Shown here: positions 46,787-59,284 of the stretch, in pieces
How positions within the stretch are numbered: position 1 is the stretch's first letter
How the letters are laid out: every line of letters starts with the position of its first letter
Assembly: GCA_040954595.2 (NCBI GenBank)
Contig: CM082584.2
Coordinates: 620,001-684,000, forward strand
Origin: Balanoglossus misakiensis
Lineage: Eukaryota; Hemichordata
Direction: 5' to 3'
DNA length: 64,000 nucleotides
Notes under the pieces: model-generated
Databases searched by the model: none
What the model saw: only the letters and a program-made list of their open reading frames with translations
What the model was told of the DNA's origin: nothing
Program-made: the position numbers and the translations under genes

Positions 46787-49700
46787 AAACTCCAACGAAA
46801 CCAATACGGGCCCAAGCCTGGCTTGGCTTGGGCCCGTAATAATAATAAAGAAAAATTCCAACAATAACAATGGGGGCACAAGCCGCCTGAGGGCGCTTGT
46901 GCCCCCAATAAGAAAAATTCCAACAATAACAATGGGGGCACAAGCCGCCTGAGGGCGCTTGTGCCCCCAATAATTATTTTTTGTGCTTTTCCATAATAAA
47001 AGTGTTGCTTTTTTTCCTGATATGGATAATTCTGATAATCTAACTGTTGATCATTTCATGGAATGCACATTTACAGAGCAGGAGAAATTTCTAGGCCACA
47101 GAGGGATACGAGCAGATGATAAACAGGAGCAGCTGGCTGAAAACGAAGAAAAATGTACAGATGAAGAGTCAGACGTCAGAACAGACTGTTGGAGTTCCAC
47201 GAGCGATTGCGGAACTGGTACCAGCATAGCCAGTTTTTGCCCAGGTCACCAAAACATTGTCAACTCGGACAGCATTCCTGAATGCTCCCGTCCTGCCTCC
47301 TTGGTCGCAGCCACTCTTTCTACTGCAAGCAGTTACACAACAACAACAATAGCAACACATGCATTCTCAAGTGATGAGCCTGGCGAGCACAGTTCTGCAG
47401 ATGGTGTCGTTGCCGAGAAGATGGAAAAAGACAGTGACGTGTCGCCTCCAAGAAAAAGATATCGTCGTTGCAGTCGCCGAATTTCCCAGCCATTGCGCAA
47501 TTATACAACTGTTTACAATATTCGTTGTTGTGACTCGAAATGCCTTCACTCATTCTCACCAAGCGAGCTGCGTGAAGAGGAGATGATGTTTAAAGACCTT
47601 GGCAATGAGTCGAGACAAAAACAGTTTATTATTGACACTCTCCGCCAGTTTTCTTCATTCACCTACTCAAAGAACAGAAGAAAGGCCATTGTCACGGACC
47701 TCAAAGTGCTTGGTAAGAAAACATGTGAACAAGCATGGCGTGAAATCTATAATGTTAGTGAGAAAAGATAAGAAGATTGTGTCAGACTTTTCCGTGACGG
47801 CAAGGTGAACATTGTACATGGCAACACACATATGAAAAGGTCAGCAGCCAAAACTGAGAGAGCCTTGTCGTGGATGCGGTTTTTATTTGAGCGAATCGGT
47901 GATTGGATGCCTCATAAGACTCAGGTAGGTTATTTCAAATCCTTATTTTAATTGAAGTTTCAAAGCTTCAACTCATGTCTGACAAACTTTGCACCAGTAA
48001 CAAGGTGTGTCACATCTTTTTGAAAGTGTGAATGATCTGTGTAATACAGATGGAATACAGAAATAATCTTTACCAGATATAATCAACCGATTGAATTGAC
48101 CAATTTAGCTGTGATTTGAGAATTGTAGGGCCTTTGTGATCAGTTTAGGACCAACATCTGCGGTACTGTTTGTTTGTGTGCGAGTCCCTTCACTACAAAA
48201 ACATGAGAACCACCTCATGTGTCAAGTCATGTTGTATTCATAGGGTGATGCGTCCTGGACTTGCCCTTGATATCATCCTCTGCTCATGAACACATTTTGT
48301 GTTTATAAACAACGAGTTTGTAACTTATGTTTGTACTGTACATGTTATCATTTATCTAGGTACATTTGCCAACATCATCTTCAAAGAAACTATTCCATAA
48401 AAGAATGCTGAAAGAGTTTGAGGAAGACTTGGGTATCAAGAAGGACGACAACATTAAATATGAGTATTTCACAGAAATATGGCAGAAACACCTGCCAGAA
48501 TTTGTCATTCCAAAGGTTAGTAGGAAACATTTGGAGGAAATTTGTCATCAGTTGCATATGTGTCAGGACTAATTTTCAGATGATGCTTTTTAAAAGTTCT
48601 TTCTGATTGAAGCTAGTCGATAGTTCAAGAGGGCATCAACAGATGCTGACCAGAGGGGGGGGGGGGGGGGTGTTTAGGGCAACTTTTGTCATTTTCAACC
48701 TAAAACATGCAACCACCAATTGGGCATACTTTCTGCTATATAGTACTTAAATTGCTTTGCTGTCCTATTTTAGAGGTAATTAGATCAGCAGTAGACCATA
48801 TGTATCAAAGAAAGTTAACATTCTTGATTGTATCAATGAATAGATCAAGTGTAAATAATGTATCATTGATGTGATTTTTTTTCTGATTTTACAGCGTCAA
48901 GAATTTGTGAAATGTAGCATATGTGTTCAGCTGAAGGAGGACCTTGCTCGGGCAAGAACAGCAACGGAAAGAGAGAAGATAAAGAATTTGATTGACACAC
49001 ATGTGCAGCAGGTTGAGTAAGGATACAGTTTGGGGAACTAAAAAAAACTAGATTGTGTATGAAAATGTAATCGGACAAGCTTGACAAATGTCTTTAGAAA
49101 TATTTTTTATTCAGTTTTAATTGAGAAGTACCGGTATGCTTTCATGACGATTTGATAGAATGGACTATAATTAACCCCTGAACATCTCTTTAATGTTACA
49201 GACCAGCTCATGAGTTTTTCTGAAATAGTCACTTTTACTAAAATGGACTGTTTTCATTACCGTAGGGTGTAAATGCAGGTTTAACTCAATGAAAAATATG
49301 TATGTTGTGTACACAATTATATTTTCATTGTTTCTTTACAGGATTGAAAGACGGGTGTACCACAATACACGAGAACAAGCTAGAAAAAGAGGCAGATGAA
49401 GTAATGTGTATAATCCAAGATGGCATGGACCAAGCAAAAACCTGTATTCCCCATCTTGTTGAGAATGACAAGTTGACTGCATGTCTTGCTCGTATAAGAC
49501 TTCATCTTACTGGTAAGATAAGATTTTAGAAGGGTTGGTTGGCCATGGCATCTGTATGTTTTCTTTGGTTATGTGTACGTCAGTCAAATGACACATCATG
49601 AGGTTTTGTTGTGCAAATGTACCCCACTGTGTTACACATGAATTATTGTCAGTCAATTATCTTTTGCTCCGTTTGTTTTTTACTGAACACCTACACATTC

Positions 49701-51814
49701 ATATTTTTACATTTTAGGAAATATCATTCACACAAATGTACCAGGGGGCAAGATAGTGCCAGCGTATTTGGATGTACTGAACTTTCCACATGACAGCAAT
49801 CTGTCGATGAACCTCCTTTTGCAGACTTTAGTAGACAACAAAGTCAGACTATCAAGGAGATTGTTTGCCCAGATGGACAATTGTTACCGGGAGAACAAGA
49901 ATAGATACATGCTGTCTCTTGGACATCTTCTGGTTGAGTTGAACATATTTGACCAGGTAATAATTTATTTACTTCATGTACAGTTGCATGCAAACTGTAC
50001 CATTACTATATTGTTGGTCAATTACATTGCATATCGTTTGTCCCCATTGTTTAATTTCTGTCCATTTGGGTATGAGGAATTGCCACAGGTTGTTCACTGA
50101 GGTCAGTCATCAGGTGATTCTGCATGATTCAGTATAGTTATTTAGACAAACAGGTCACAATGTGTAACATGAATAGAGTAAACTTATTTTCAAAAGTTAG
50201 AGCTGCTATCCTTTTAAACTTGATGTAAACTGGACTCGGGGTTTGTTCATGACAGATCAAATCCTTTCAAATGAACAAAAGGGTACTCTCACACCCCTGT
50301 TACAGTCAAAGGCTCTGGCAGTTGTCACTTCTTTGATTTTTAACTTTATGTTAGTGGGTCCATCAGACCAGACAAAAAAAATCTCTGTGGTTTAACCTTG
50401 CATAAATATTAGTCCCAGACCTTAGACCAATGAATTTGCTCACCCCTGTGAACAGCTGATGTGTGTAGGAGCCCTTTTCTTACAATTGCAAAATGTTAAT
50501 CATTCTTATCAGTGTATACATTTTAATGATAGAATTTAGTTTAATATCTCATGCAGTTCGTCAAGTATATGCTGATCATGTTTTTTTGAAATCAGTAGAA
50601 ATGTACGTTTCTTTCAAGTCAGATATTGTCACTTCATGATTTTGAACATGACATTGTTTATGCTACACTATGCATTGAATGTATATATATATTTGACATG
50701 TGTCGACCCTGCGCATAACTGTCAATCTTATGCTCCATCGATGTTGAAGTGTATTGAATACATAGTTTTGATAGATACGTAAACATACCCCTTAAAACTG
50801 ATTGAATGAGTTCTTTTGTGTTCTCTTGCAGGTTGACTTCCACTTCCTACCAGTTGGACACACACATGAAGATATTGATCAACTGTTCTCATGCATTAGT
50901 AAACTACTCCGGAAGACAAATGTGTATACTATGGCAGGTGAGACAGTTGTCATCAACTTTCGATTAAGATTGTATGATTATCACTTTTTGACTGATAAAA
51001 TCAGCTACTTTATAGTTCATATTCTAAATCTGCAAAAATATGCAATTAAGTAAAAAAAACGTGTAAAAATGGTCAAAAATAAAATCTCACTACTAGGCAA
51101 ATTGGTGAACAGGTACCTAAGGTTGAGACTTCATATACTTTTCTTAATTTTGTATCTTGGCAATTTTCTTCACATATGGTAAAGAATCCACTCTGAATTG
51201 GCTTGCCAAATTGCTTTGAAATTTGGATGACAGACATATTTGTCTATAATTGGTTAAAAAACTACAATCACAAAACAGGAAGTGTTGTGTTCTGAATATA
51301 ACTCTGGTGTTCTCAGCACAGTATGACAGACAAGTAATCATTTTAGTGTCATTAGAACTCTCATTCTAAGCGTGTAGAATCTGAGATACAGTAGGGCCAA
51401 TATCTACACAATCATCATTCAGGTCAGTGTTCAAAAGTAAAATAAAAGGTTAGATCTAGAGAATAGGAGATATGTAATAATGATATAGAGAATAGGAGAT
51501 ATGTTATAATGATATCACGGGCTGTTTGGTGATATGAAGGAACTGGCTTATAGTTTGGATGCCTTCAAAGCATGGAAGACCACAGGAGAAAAAAATCCAA
51601 TGAAAGTCATTCTGATATGCCTGATGCACTTGTGTAAAGCATGTTATTGTAACTGCACAATTTTACTGTTGTCCTCAAGGTAATATAATGGTACAGCCTG
51701 ATCTGAAACCAGGAATATTATTACCTATTAAACACCCCTGTGATTTTTTTTGTCTGCAGATATGGAGCGGATTATCACTGGCTGTTATAATGTACCTGTC
51801 TTCGTGAAACATGT

Positions 51815-54224
51815 AATAATAAATAATAATAATAATTTATTTGTATAGCGTCAGTATCCACAAAAAAATGTGATCAATGACGCTTAAAGCAAAAGTACAA
51901 TACAACAAATGGCTAAAAAACAGATTTAAAAAGTAAAGTTTTAACATTTGATTTAAAAACAGATAAGTCTGGTGCCTGGCGAATGGTGAGTGGAAGATTA
52001 TTCCAAAGAATTGGAGCAGCAACAGTAAAAGCACGATCACCATAACTCTTGGTGCGTGATCGAACAGGGCAGAGTTTGAACTGATCAGCTGACCTTAAAT
52101 TGCGACATGGAACATATAGATTAGTCATGCTAGAAAGATAGATTGGACCAAGTTTATGAATGGATTTAAAAATGAGAACTACATCTTAAAAACAATACGC
52201 TCTGTAACAGGTAGCCAGTGCAACTGATACAAAATTGGAGTGATGTGACAGGTGATTTTAGAACGAGTTACAATTCTAGCAGCAATATTCTGAACGCGTT
52301 GGATACGGTTGATTGAATACTTCGGGAGCCCAAATAAAAGTGAATTACATGAATCAATTCGAGACGTAGTGAATGCATGAACTAATTGCTCTGTAGCTGA
52401 ATGAGATAAATATTTGCGGATAAGCGCAATGCGACGTAAATGAAAAGTGGCAGAGCGGCAGATCAGTCCAATATGTGGCTTCATTGTCAGACAAGAGTCA
52501 AGGATCACTCCAAGGCTCTTAGCCTGACAATGGACGGGAATCAGAGAATCGCCAACACGAATTTCTGAAATCCCTCTAGCAGACAGATCACCCAAAATAC
52601 CAGAGAAAATAACAAATTCAGTCTTATCATCGTTTAAGCACAAGAAGTTTTCAGACATCCAAAACCTAACATCAGAAATACAAAGTTCAAGATTTGAAAC
52701 AGTTCTTGCTGCGTTGTCTTTACTAAAAGACATATAAAGTGAAGAGTCATCTGCATAAAAACTATAAAGACAACCATGACTTTGAACTAATTCACCTAAT
52801 GGAGACGTGTACATATTGAAAAGTATGGGACCAAGAACTGATCCCTGTGGTACCCCAGTGTCGAGCGGATAAAAAGGTGATTGGGTGGAATTTACAAGTA
52901 CACACTGACTACGATTGGAAAGGTATGACTTAAACCACATGAGAACAGTATCTGAGAGACCGAAGCGGTCTCTTAAGCGATTGAGTAAAATGGTATGGTT
53001 CACAGTGTCAAATGCTGCGGAAAGATCGAGTAATACCAAGAAAACATCTCTTTTTTCATCAAGAGCAAGCAAAATGTCATTTGTTACTTTGAGGAGAGCA
53101 GTCTCAGTACTGTGTCCTGGCTTGTAAGCAGATTGCAAAGGCTCGTCCAATGAATGGTTGACAATGTGAGAAGTCAGTCTCTTGGCAAAAATACGTTCCA
53201 GGATCTTCGACAAAAACGGCAGGTTGGATACAGGACGGAAATTTTTGAGAACTTCATGATCAAGAGATGGCTTTTTAAGTAGAGGTTTAACGATGGCTTC
53301 CTTGAAATGAGGAGGTACAGCACCATACTGCAGAGAGTTATTGAAGATTTCTGTGATATGTGGTAACAAAACTTGTAAAATGTCAGAATGTTTGAAGATC
53401 TTGGTAGGAATCGGATCAAGGCGACAAGTAGATGAAGGCGATGCACGAATAACCTTGTCAATTTCATCAGCTGTTGTAGGCTCAAAGGCATTAAGGCGAC
53501 AATCGGATTTCAATTCAGTTTGTGGTTGTGAATGATGTCGAATGGAATTGCCCATATTTATAGTTAGTGATTTTACGCGATTAATGAAGAATTTTGCAAA
53601 ACGATTTGCTAATTCCAGAGAATCATCATGTTTTGGTAGTACAGTGGATGTGTTATTGTGACCAAGCAGTCCCTTTACGACCTTGAATAATTGTTTTTGG
53701 TTACCTGAGCACTCGTCAACAAGGCCGACATGTCATGATATTTCCGGGCATTTGGGCAGTTCAGATTGTCAATATGAAAATTGAAGTCGCCAGTGATGAC
53801 AAGAGGGGCGTTGTTGGTGAGATGAGAAGACAAGAAGTCAGTGAAGTCATTAACGATTAACGAAGTCATCAACAGTGAAACCATTTGTTTTATTCGGAGG
53901 AGGACGGTAAACCGTGGCTAGTGTGATATGCGACGATGGAGTTTTTATACGTACCTCCATTAATTCAAACGACTTGATTGAGGTAGAAGGTGGACATTGT
54001 GACACTGACAGTGAAGATTTAAAAATCGTAGCGATGCCTCCCCCACGACCTTTACGCGGAACACTGATGATGCTATAGCCTGGTGGCAGATTTTCATTGA
54101 TGAGGGATGAATCACTGTCATCGTCACGAAGCCACGTTTCAGCAAGCATTAAAACATCCAAATGACAGTCTTGCAGGAATTCGTTGATAGCTGTGGATTT
54201 ATTGCACAATGATCGACAGTAACT
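51815..54224 (-). mobile_element. CR1/L2-type LINE inserted in exon 7 of the transposase-like gene
   Basis: This minus-strand insertion is flanked by CATGT at 51810-51814 and 54225-54229 (5-bp duplication) and ends in an (ATT)n-type tail at its 3' side (51815-51838), as in CR1/L2-like LINEs that lack poly(A). Removing it restores the exon's reading frame. The 5' end is truncated inside the endonuclease domain. Confidence 0.9.
51913..54224 (-). pseudogene. Degraded ORF2 of the CR1/L2-type LINE
   Basis: Three pieces are readable. 54224 to about 53850 gives an endonuclease part (CRSLCNKSTAINEFL, LMLAETWL, GRGGGIATIF). A short stretch near 53800 gives LVITGDFNFHID. 53555-52179 gives the reverse transcriptase with LLDLSAAFDTVNH, GVPQGSVLGPILF and YADDSSLYM. 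A C-terminal piece at 52128-51913 ends ILWNNLPLTIR...FKSNVKTLLFK, typical of this clade. Endonuclease and RT regions are closer than normal near 53725, so an internal deletion is likely, plus frameshifts. Confidence 0.88.
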
Positions 54225-56444
54225 CATGTGTTTGATATTAAAAAGTGGTTGGTCCCACACATGAGCAAATATTTCAGAGGACAGTCGAAACCATTGTGTT
54301 TTCAGTTCAAGAAAGTAGATGGGCAGACCAGAATGCGTTATCGGCACTACTCTACATCTGTCTGGAGGCCAACAGTCCAGTATCAGCAGGGAACCACCAC
54401 ACCAATTGATGAAAGTTTGGGGCTAAAGTGCTTACAGGTATTTATATTATATGATTTATATGCATCAATATAGAAGTTTGCAGTGCCCTGAAGACGTAAC
54501 ATGAAAAGGGGGACCATGCAATATTAGTACTGAGCTGATTTGACATTTTTAAACTTATTTTAATGAGATCGACTTCAGTCATATCATGAGAGCAATTGGG
54601 CAATTTTGAATCAAAATATTTCCACCAGTTACAATTTACAAAAATCCTTTTGCCTGAACTGAAAATATTTTAAAATTGTAGTACTGATCAATGTACATGC
54701 TGTTTATCTCATAGAGTGTACCAGATATCAATGACGTTCCAGATTTTGTACAGCCATGCATAGAAAAAATGGACCCTGTGAAGCTAAAGAAGGATATCCC
54801 AGACAGTTATGAATGGAGAATACCCAGGGATGCTGACAGAGAGTGCCTGAGGGACTTTGTGGAAAATGTTGAAATATATGAATAGGTGTGTTATACTTCA
54901 GACATAAAAGGCATACTGGATATGACAGTTATTTTCAGAACACATATTGCAGAGAAAGAACATGCAATATAACATTCCTTTTGAAAAGCATAATTCCTTT
55001 GAGTGGTGAATTAACTATAAACTCACAATTTTTCTTAGTCTTTGCGGACAGCGTCAGGGGGACTGGGCTCTGTCCAGTCCTGGGGGAGGGGGGTATGGTC
55101 AATCTGCCCATCTATCTGTCAGTTCATGTGTCCGCCGCAAAGAACATGATAAATTTGAAGACATGGCTTGTTGCAGATAAGCGTTTTCCTAACTGCTCGA
55201 GTTTTTCTTTCGTGGATAATTATATATTATGCACTCTGATTCACTTGTAGGTTCCACCAAACAGACCAACAACATGGTTTTTCCATGATCTGATTGAAGC
55301 AGCAGACCAAAGAAGGCAAATGGAAACAGAACAGACACTACCAAGCCACCTTGAAGTGATCAGGACAAGAATTGAAAGAGAGTGTGATGATGTAAGTAGC
55401 ATTTTAATTGTAACTATCACTGGTTCAAGACAGAATTACACTAATGATAAATAGTGTTCTGAAAATGTACATGTGGATATATAGTGAATCAACATTCAAC
55501 CACACACAACTTCCATCCCACTTGCAGAAACACACAAGTGAAAAATTCAAAAATTCAACTTGCGAAAATAAAATGTTTTACTTATGTTTTAATTAAGAGA
55601 GAGACTTTGTCCCTTTAATGTGGGCAGCACGTACTTAGTATATTGGCAAAGTAAAATTATTCCTGTCGACGGCAAAGGAGTAGATGTCTGTACATGCCAA
55701 AATTAGGCTCAGCTAGACTGAACTTGCCCTGGGTTTGGAGTTTGCCTGAAAAAAATTCAATTCTCTTTTAGACTATCAGCCATTTCAACTAGAAAAGCTA
55801 AATTAAAGGGTAACTTCACCTTTAAAGGGGACTATTTTTCATGACAGGCTTGATCATGATTTTTTTCTTTATTGTTAATAGCAAAGTCATTTTGGAAAGA
55901 AAAATTATGAAAAGTGAAAACTCAATGTGATAAATAAAGTGTTAAATCTTATCAATCTTATAAAAAAGACCTCTAAAAGTATTTTATTCTTTTTTTTTCT
56001 TTTTAATAGGTCATTATTGGAAGGACACCACGACCAATTAGTAGGGCAACAAATGACCAAGGAGATTGTAACAATATGAATGGATTGGATACCAATGCAG
56101 TCTTGAATGTTGACAACTTTGAAACGTTACAGGAAGATATGTTTGTGGCTGTGTACATTCCCAGTTTAAAACAAATCCCTCAACTTGGAAAAGTTGTCGC
56201 TGTAAACTCAGAAGAGGAAACATTTCAGCTGCATTGGTATTCAGGTTCTTGGTCTGCTTTGTGGAAACCAGCCTTTTGTGGAGCGGGCCGAAACAGAAAG
56301 CCAAATGTTGAAACTGTGTGGATACAATCTGCCATTTTTTGGGATTTTCAGTTAACACAAGGTAGTGTACTACCCAAAGCCACACAAACAACATTGAAGG
56401 AACGCTACCATGAAGCACAGCAAGAGATGGTAGAAAGTGACTGA

Positions 56445-57252
56445 AAACAACAGACAACAGACTCCACTCACTGGTCTTGAAACAGATTTCAATGCCTATT
56501 ATTGTGGGGGAGGGGGTATCAAAGTGTAATTTGGTATATATGTCGCCAGGCGATTGGTATCTCAATACGTTTTTTTCACCAACCATTAGATGCATGATTT
56601 TGCTGAAAATCAAACCGTAGGACTTTATAAACTTTATCTTCAGAACATTAAAGACAGGTCTACCCAAATGCATCTTATATATTTAGCGTACAGTGAAGCC
56701 ACTGTGAACTCTGGCATAGACAACCAAGTTCCATATGTCATTTTAATATCAAACACTAATTTCAAGCTGTACGAAATTTATATTGTATTATGTGAAATAT
56801 TTAATCTTTTGTTGAGCTAAAATTCACACTTGGCTCAGTTATGCCAAACATGTGATAAATTTCATACCAGTACTGACCAAAGTTGTCGTGTGAAAGTCCA
56901 ACAGTCCTACAAATTGTTCAAGTACACGTATATATAATAATGAATCCCATGGCATGTACATATTTTATAAGTGATTGTACAAATTCTGAACAAAGGGGAC
57001 ACATCTCATTTACAGTGTTTTTACAGATGCTAAAGTAGTCAAGAGGTTTGCAATTAAAGACATTTGAGACTCATACAAAAGTAAAGCTTGTAAGATATGA
57101 CTGACATTTTTAATATTTTAATGATTGTATTTCTTTATATATATATATATATATATTACTGGTCATTTACCTTTCTAGCAGTGTTTTATAAATAAATAAG
57201 TGTGTGATACAATTTTAAAACATGTATTATGTTTGTTATTTTGTCAGAAAAT
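56445..57252 (+). other. 3' region of the transposase-like gene
   Basis: AT-rich, with no gene. Possible poly(A) signal AATAAA near 57191, about 750 bases after the stop; a (TA)n run lies at about 57137-57156. The minisatellite begins directly afterwards. Confidence 0.4.
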
Positions 57253-59026
57253 TATCCAGTAGCATTGAAGGCCACTTCCATCGTGACCCTCTATCCAGTA
57301 GCATTGAGGGCCACTTCCATCGTGACCCTCTATCCAGTAGCATTGAGGGCCACTTCCATTGTGACCCTCTATCTCTATCCAGTAGCATTGAAGGCCACTT
57401 CCATCGTGACCCTCTATCCAGTAGCATTGAGGGCCACTTCCATCGTGACCCTCTATCCAGTAGCATTTGGGGCCACTTCCATCGTGACCCTCTATCCAGT
57501 AGCATTGAAGGCCACTTCCATCGTGACCCTCTATCCAGTAGCATTGAGGGCCACTTCCATCGTGACCCTCTATCCAGTAGCATTGAAGGCCACTTCCATC
57601 GTGACCCTCTATCCAGTAGCATTGAGGGCCACTTCCATCGTGACCCTCTATCCAGTAGCATTGAGGGCCACTTCCATCGTGACCCTCTATCCAGTAGCAT
57701 TGAAGGCCACTTCCATCGCGACCCTCTATCCAGTAGCATTGAGGGCCACTTCCATCGTGACCCTCTATCCAGTAGCATTGAGGGCCACTTCCATTGTGAC
57801 CCTCTATCTCTATCCAGTAGCATTGAAGGCCACTTCCATCGTGACCGTCTATCCAGTAGCATTGAGGGCCACTTCCATCGTGACCCTCTATCCAGTAGCA
57901 TTGAGGGCCACTTCCATTGTGACCCTCTATCTCTATCCAGTAGCATTGAAGGCCACTTCCATCGTGACCCTCTATCCAGTAGCATTGAGGGCCACTTCCA
58001 TCGTGACCCTCTATCTCTATCCAGTAGCATTGAAGGCCACTTCCATCTTGACCCTCTATCCAGTAGCATTGAGGGCCACTTCCATCGTGACCCTCTATCC
58101 AGTAGCATTGAAGGCCACTTCCATCGTGACCCTCTATCCAGTAGCATTGAGGGCCACTTCCATCGTGACCCTCTATCCAGTAGCATTGAGGGCCACTTCC
58201 ATTGTGACCCTCTATCTCTATCCAGTAGCATTGAAGGCCACTTCCATCGTGACCCTCTATCCAGTAGCATTGAGGGCCACTTCCATCGTGACCCTCTATC
58301 CAGTAGCATTGAAGGCCACTTCCATCGTGACCCTCTATCCAGTAGCATTGAGGGCCACTTCCATTGTGACCCTCTATCTCTATCCAGTAGCATTGAAGGC
58401 CACTTCCATCGTGACCCTCTATCCAGTAGCATTGAGGGCCACTTCCATCGTGACCCTCTATCCAGTAGCATTGAGGGCCACTTCCATCGTGACCCTCTAT
58501 CTCTATCCAGTAGCATTGAAGGCCACTTCCATCGTGACCCTCTATCCAGTAGCATTGAGGGCCACTTCCATCGTGACCCTCTATCCAGTAGCATTGAGGG
58601 CCACTTCCATCGTGACCCTCTATCCAGTAGCATTGAGGGCCACTTCCATTGTGACCCTCTATCTCTATCCAGTAGCATTGAAGGCCACTTCCATCGTGAC
58701 CCTCTATCCAGTAGCATTGAGGGCCACTTCCATCGTGACCCTCTATCCAGTAGCGTTGAGGGCCACTTCCAATGTGACCCTCTATCTCTATCCAGTAGCA
58801 TTGAGGGCCACTTCCATCGTGACCCTCTATCCAGTAGCATTGAAGGCCACTTCCATCGTGACCGTCTATCCAGTAGCATTGAAGGCCACTTCCATCGTGA
58901 CCCTCTATCCAGTAGCATTGAAGGCCACTTCCATCGTGACCCTCTATCCAGTAGCATTGAAGGCCACTTCCATCGTGACCCTCTATCCAGTAGCATTGAA
59001 GGCCACTTCCATCGTGACCCTCTATC
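57253..59026. repeat. 39-bp minisatellite, about 44 units, with 45-bp variant units
   Basis: The unit is TATCCAGTAGCATTGAGGGC followed by CACTTCCATCGTGACCCTC. Units vary at GAAGG/GAGGG and CGTGACC/TGTGACC, and nine carry an extra 6 bp (CTATCT) making 45 bp. Because 39 and 45 are multiples of three and no stop falls in several frames, ORFs of about 600 codons appear on both strands; these are by-products. It lies between the transposase-like gene and the right terminus. Confidence 0.96.
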
Positions 59027-59284
59027 AAGCTATTATGTTGCATATTTCTGTGTGTATTTTTAAAATACACAATTTTTTGCATAATTGGACAAATGTGAGC
59101 AAAAAAGCATGAACTGTCTTTTTGTAAATGTAACTGCTGTTAATTTCTTCATTTTATCATATTCTGTAATGTCTGTTTGTTATAAATGTTGCAATTCACA
59201 AAATTTTCATTCAAAAAACAAGAGCTACCAACAAAGTACTGCAGCTTCAGTCAAATACAAAGATTTTATGTGCATTTTGCCTAT
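59027..59284. other. Subterminal region, right end of the 29-kb element
   Basis: 258 bp of AT-rich DNA between the minisatellite and the right inverted repeat. I see no gene and no clear similarity to the left subterminal region. Confidence 0.5.

Larger units (their letters stand above)
41549..46972 (+). repeat. Four interspersed repeats nested one inside another
   Basis: Four copies of a start sequence TTAAAGCTGCAAGCAGC lie at 41549, 42755, 44133 and 45309, and four terminal hairpins lie together at 46754-46784, 46807-46836, 46872-46906 and 46934-46968. The first two starts are of a GGGGCACAAG subtype and the last two of a GGGCCCAAG subtype; the hairpins occur in the mirror order (two GGGCCCAAG, then two GGGGGCACAAG). 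This is expected if each copy inserted near the 3' end of the previous one. Bodies carry many AGGTCAAAGGTCA motifs and AATATGGCCGCC motifs. No protein-coding potential is seen. The family class is unknown to me. Confidence 0.85.
47022..56444 (+). pseudogene. Transposase-like gene (DGMDQ / DNC / GHTHEDIDQ family), 10 exons, disabled
   Basis: Exons: 47022-47924, 48360-48515, 48895-49016, 49342-49512, 49718-49956, 50832-50937, 51760-51814 plus 54230-54437, 54715-54885, 55251-55391 and 56010-56444; about 900 codons. Splice signals and phases agree throughout. Lesions: TAA at 47769-47771, one extra A in the run 49384-49388, the 2.4-kb LINE in exon 7, and TAG at 54883-54885 (last codon of exon 8, where CAG would fit the donor). 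Motifs: a basic SPPRKRYRRCSRR and CCDSKC in exon 1, DGMDQAKT (exon 4), DNCYRENKN (exon 5) and GHTHEDIDQLF (exon 6). Proteins of this type occur widely in invertebrate genomes, usually uncharacterised. Reading the three acidic motifs as an RNase-H-fold catalytic centre is inference. The last exon has a Tudor/chromo-like VAVYIPSL...WYSGSWSALW segment. Confidence 0.8.

Noticed and set aside
49012-49020. Donor at GTTGAG (49012) for exon 3 of the transposase-like gene
   Set aside because: The GTAAGG donor at 49017 is stronger and gives the phase required by exon 4.
57253-59026. CRISPR-like array
   Set aside because: Units are contiguous with no spacers, in a eukaryotic context; it is a minisatellite.
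57229-59112. Open reading frames of about 590-630 codons on both strands
   Set aside because: They lie in a 39-bp (13-codon) minisatellite; any stop-free frame stays open. No motif, codon bias or unique sequence supports a protein.
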